A model generated the notes under the pieces. The model was not told the origin of the DNA, made no database searches, and saw only the letters and a list, made by a program, of their open reading frames with translations. The position numbers and the translations under genes were made by a program. This document shows, one piece after another, positions 62,054 to 64,000 of a stretch of DNA of 64,000 bases. This DNA comes from Aquila chrysaetos chrysaetos (lineage: Eukaryota > Chordata > Aves > Accipitriformes > Accipitridae), in the NCBI RefSeq assembly GCF_900496995.4, contig NC_044018.1:7712501-7776500 (forward strand), in the 5' to 3' direction. Numbering within the stretch: the stretch's first letter is position 1; each line of letters begins with the position of its first letter.

Positions 62054-63594
62054 GTGAGGACCGCCCGTACCCCTTATCTCCTGCCTGCCCGGCGCCCTCC
62101 TCCTTGCCCGCGGCCGGGGAGCGGCTGCCCGCGGCCTGCTCCTGTCCCTCCGGGCGCCGCGGGGTGTTTGCCCAGAGAGCGGGGGCGGGTGGGGGTACCC
62201 CCAGTGAGGGGGGGGGGCACCGGGCCGGCCTGGCGGGGGTTGGAACTCGAACCCCGACTGTTGGGGGGCAGTTCAACTTGAAAACACGGGTTTTAAAAAA
62301 ATGTTTTCTTTTTATAGGGTGCTTTTCTTCCTCAAGCTGTCGAATTAGCAGCGATGGAAAGCCAGCAAAATTTCAGCCGCCTCCAAAGCCCGTCATTATT
62401 GACAGGCAGAAGCAGAGAGAGGAGAGGAGGTAGGGTGTCCTGGCATTTCTCACGGGGGCCTGTGTTCAGGTCTGCTGTCAGGCTGGTAATTGTGTGAGCG
62501 TCGCCTTAAAGTTCCGAGGCATTATTACACAAAAAGTATTTGCAAAGTTCCACCAAAAGGAATTTGTGTTGAAATATGCTTAAAAAAAACCTTCAAATAC
62601 TGCATTTTAGAGTTCCTGAAAGCAGTGAAACAGGAAAAAAAATGCATAGCAGTAAAGATTTTTGCAAATTTGTGGTTGTGTGCGGTTTTCATCTGTTAAA
62701 GGCATGCATCTCAGCATGCCACAAGATGACAGGGACGTGGGTCCTGTGTCTGCCTTTGACTTGAACCTTGAGATCAACTCTAAGTGCCTACATTACTGTT
62801 TGTGAAATGGAGCTGCAAAATGCTTTTGGTTTACACTTTTTAAAGTTTGGATTTTCTTACAGGTTCTTGAGCCCTGAATTTATACCTCCCAGAGGGCGAA
62901 CAGATCCTCTTAAATTTTATATAGAAAGAAAGGATATGATACAGAGACGGAAAGTCTTCAACATCCCAGAGTTCTATGTTGGTCAGTAACAGCGCTATAA
63001 CTTTCACAATTTCATCAATATTTTTTGTAGAGTGGGATGGTAAAAGGTGTGGTTTCATGTTGTAGAATATCATAGAACATCACAGCATCAGGTATGTTAG
63101 ATCAACTAGTATGTGCTTTTATACATACTACTTCATATTTTAATTTCGTATTTATATCCAGTTTCCATTAAAAGTATAATACTAGCGTGTTTCTTACGTG
63201 TATTTTAAATCCTGGCACTTTAGCATATGGTTGAAGGTGTAAAGGTGAAAAAGCTTCATAGTTAACCTGTAGAATCACTTTTAACATATATTAATTCAGG
63301 GCACATTAGAAGTTTATTCTATTTCTGGCAGTTTTCATGGAAAATAAAATGTTTTCAAAATGTATCTAAACGCATGTGCTTTGTCTGACTCTGTTCCCAC
63401 GTTTTGGTACATATTTACTTGAACAGTCTATTTATTTTAAATTTTTTTTTTTTTGGCAGGCAGTGTACTTGCCGTTACTACTGCAGATCCATATGCCAAT
63501 GAGAAAGCCAACCGGTTTGTAGGCATCTGCATTCAAAGAGGAGGGAAAGGACTTGGCGCTACCTTTGTCCTTCGGAATGTTATAGAAGGCCAAG
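61960..63594 (+). CDS. MRPL19: Mitochondrial ribosomal protein bL19m (MRPL19), N-terminal part, four coding exons; gene continues past the window
   Basis: Component of the large (39S) subunit of the mitochondrial ribosome, made in the cytosol and imported. Joining 61960-62053, 62318-62429, 62863-62981 and 63460-63594 gives 460 coding bases (153 codons plus one base) with no stop. All introns are GT-AG, and the phases (1, 2, 1, 1) agree at each junction. Residues 1-31 are rich in Ala, Leu and Arg with no acidic residue, as in a matrix-targeting peptide. A variable linker follows, then FQPPPKPVI and the vertebrate MRPL19 signature [20 protein letters not shown] (residues about 68-87). Next come [19 protein letters not shown] and [15 protein letters not shown], the start of the bL19 SH3-like domain, ending at VIEGQG. 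Family members are about 290 residues, so roughly half is present. The start has a strong context (G at -3, G at +4) and directly precedes the targeting peptide. Identification is from remembered family sequence. Confidence 0.95.
62054..62317 (+). other. MRPL19: MRPL19 intron 1, 264 bp, fully open in the coding frame
   Basis: A GC-rich first intron within the CpG island, with a G-run around 62209-62217. Its length is exactly 88 codons and it contains no in-frame stop, so a retained copy would stay in frame. GT-AG borders. Confidence 0.8.
62318..62429 (+). CDS. MRPL19: MRPL19 coding exon 2
   Basis: The acceptor is the T-rich stretch ending TTTATAG at 62317, and the donor is GAG|GTAGGG with GT at 62430-62431. 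Joined to exon 1 it reads [19 protein letters not shown] and then [18 protein letters not shown], the proline-rich linker that precedes the conserved core in vertebrate MRPL19. It ends in phase 2, two bases into an Arg codon. Confidence 0.9.
62430..62862 (+). other. MRPL19: MRPL19 intron 2 (433 bp)
   Basis: GT-AG intron. A stop codon lies immediately after the donor in the coding frame (TAG at 62431), so retention would truncate the protein. I see no repeat or RNA gene inside it. Confidence 0.85.
62863..62981 (+). CDS. MRPL19: MRPL19 coding exon 3 (conserved family core)
   Basis: The acceptor is TTTTCTTACAG, ending at 62862. The donor is GTTG|GTCAGT with GT at 62982-62983. The exon encodes [18 protein letters not shown], then [20 protein letters not shown] and VG, which closely resembles vertebrate MRPL19. 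The IPEFYVG motif opens the bL19 domain. It ends in phase 1. Confidence 0.95.
62982..63459 (+). other. MRPL19: MRPL19 intron 3 (478 bp)
   Basis: AT-rich GT-AG intron ending in a T tract (about 63442-63454) that serves as the polypyrimidine tract of exon 4. Nothing else is recognised in it. Confidence 0.85.
63460..63594 (+). CDS. MRPL19: MRPL19 coding exon 4 (start of bL19 SH3-like domain)
   Basis: The acceptor is a long T tract followed by GGCAG ending at 63459. The donor is CAAG|GTGGGT with GT at 63595-63596. It encodes [20 protein letters not shown] and then [20 protein letters not shown] and IEGQG, the ribosomal bL19 core. A second AG four bases downstream (63462-63463) would break the frame, so the first AG is used. 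It ends in phase 1; the next exon is outside the window. Confidence 0.94.
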
Positions 63595-64000
63595 GTGGGT
63601 TTTTAACTGTGGTAATTATGCTAGAAATGTTAAGCAAAAAAATGTTGAAGTTGTATGTGAAGGGATATCTGGTGTAGAAACTTAGTCTGCAGAGAGGATG
63701 CCAATAGATTAAAGTGAAATTGTGCGTCTACCTACTGGGGGATACTGCAGGTTTAAAACTGTATACACAGAGATGCTGATGTGCCATATAGTTGAAGACA
63801 TGGAACTGCTTAGTAATTTTTTTTCTATATACTTAGTGATTTTTAGATCTGTATTCTGAGGAAACTGAATGTGATCCACTATGGTTGTGCTTATATTTGA
63901 GCCTGGGCAGTCTACTGCTAGCCCTGTAAATACTACCCCATTTTGAACGCTGTGTATTTGCATGAGATGTTTAACAAGCAACAGATCAGCAGAGTTTTAT
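63595..64000 (+). other. MRPL19: MRPL19 intron 4, first 406 bp
   Basis: The intron starts with GTGGGT. Its acceptor is not reached before the window ends. No exon-like segment continuing the bL19 domain after VIEGQG is visible, so the next exon lies beyond position 64000. Confidence 0.7.

Larger units (their letters stand above)
61540..62275. promoter_or_regulatory. MRPL19: CpG island covering the MRPL19 promoter, exon 1 and intron 1
   Basis: GC content and CpG density rise sharply here compared with the preceding 60 kb, being densest from about 61650 to 62200, and drop at the end of intron 1. There is no TATA box near the start codon. This is the usual arrangement for a housekeeping nuclear gene for a mitochondrial protein. 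Boundaries were judged by eye. Confidence 0.88.

Noticed and set aside
61506..62276. 256-codon minus-strand open frame across the CpG island
   Set aside because: Shadow of GC-rich DNA, Ala-, Gly-, Pro- and Arg-rich. The real gene is MRPL19 on the other strand.
63062..63095. ATCATAGAACATCACAGCAT in MRPL19 intron 3, resembling a CR1 terminus
   Set aside because: No CR1 body adjoins it on either side.

Overview
The window looks like bird nuclear DNA. It holds several truncated CR1 LINE copies ending in the usual avian 3' sequence, one complete solo LTR of an avian ERVL-like type, older CR1-L3/MIR-like fossils shared among amniotes, many short A/T tracts and microsatellites, and vertebrate GT-AG introns. 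I saw no bacterial, viral-genome or CRISPR features. The species cannot be fixed from the sequence. The LTR type is common in Neoaves, which is a hint only.

The one gene I can name is at the right end, on the plus strand: MRPL19, the mitochondrial large-subunit ribosomal protein bL19m. A CpG island (about 61540-62275) has no TATA box but carries an NRF-1-like site and two tandem ETS/GABP sites just upstream of the start codon. Four coding exons follow (61960-62053, 62318-62429, 62863-62981, 63460-63594). They join in frame at every junction and encode the first 153 complete codons. The remaining exons lie beyond position 64000.

The first 61 kb has no recognisable protein-coding exon on either strand. 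It is intergenic DNA or introns of a neighbour. In human the gene upstream of MRPL19, in divergent orientation, is EVA1A, so 5' non-coding exons of an EVA1A-like minus-strand transcript could lie here. Supporting hints are a small CpG-enriched block (46480-47165) with a consensus minus-strand splice donor, plus two minus-strand exon-like segments with good splice signals (38333-38382 and 28880-28978). One isolated exon-like segment is on the plus strand (4487-4571). All four are hypotheses and are scored low.

Repeats: CR1 copies at 2867-3709 (+), 5363-5445 (+, decayed), 8475-8940 (+), 31873-32226 (-) and 58195-58465 (-, with eight AGAAT units at its tail). The solo LTR is at 36520-37074, flanked by the 5-bp duplication CTTAG. 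Ancient CR1-L3/MIR-like pieces lie at about 17085-17258, 30275-30570, 50248-50372 and, as a longer decayed LINE, 59670-60240. I found no undescribed biological system. The most useful leads are the candidate minus-strand transcript and the open, in-frame first intron of MRPL19.
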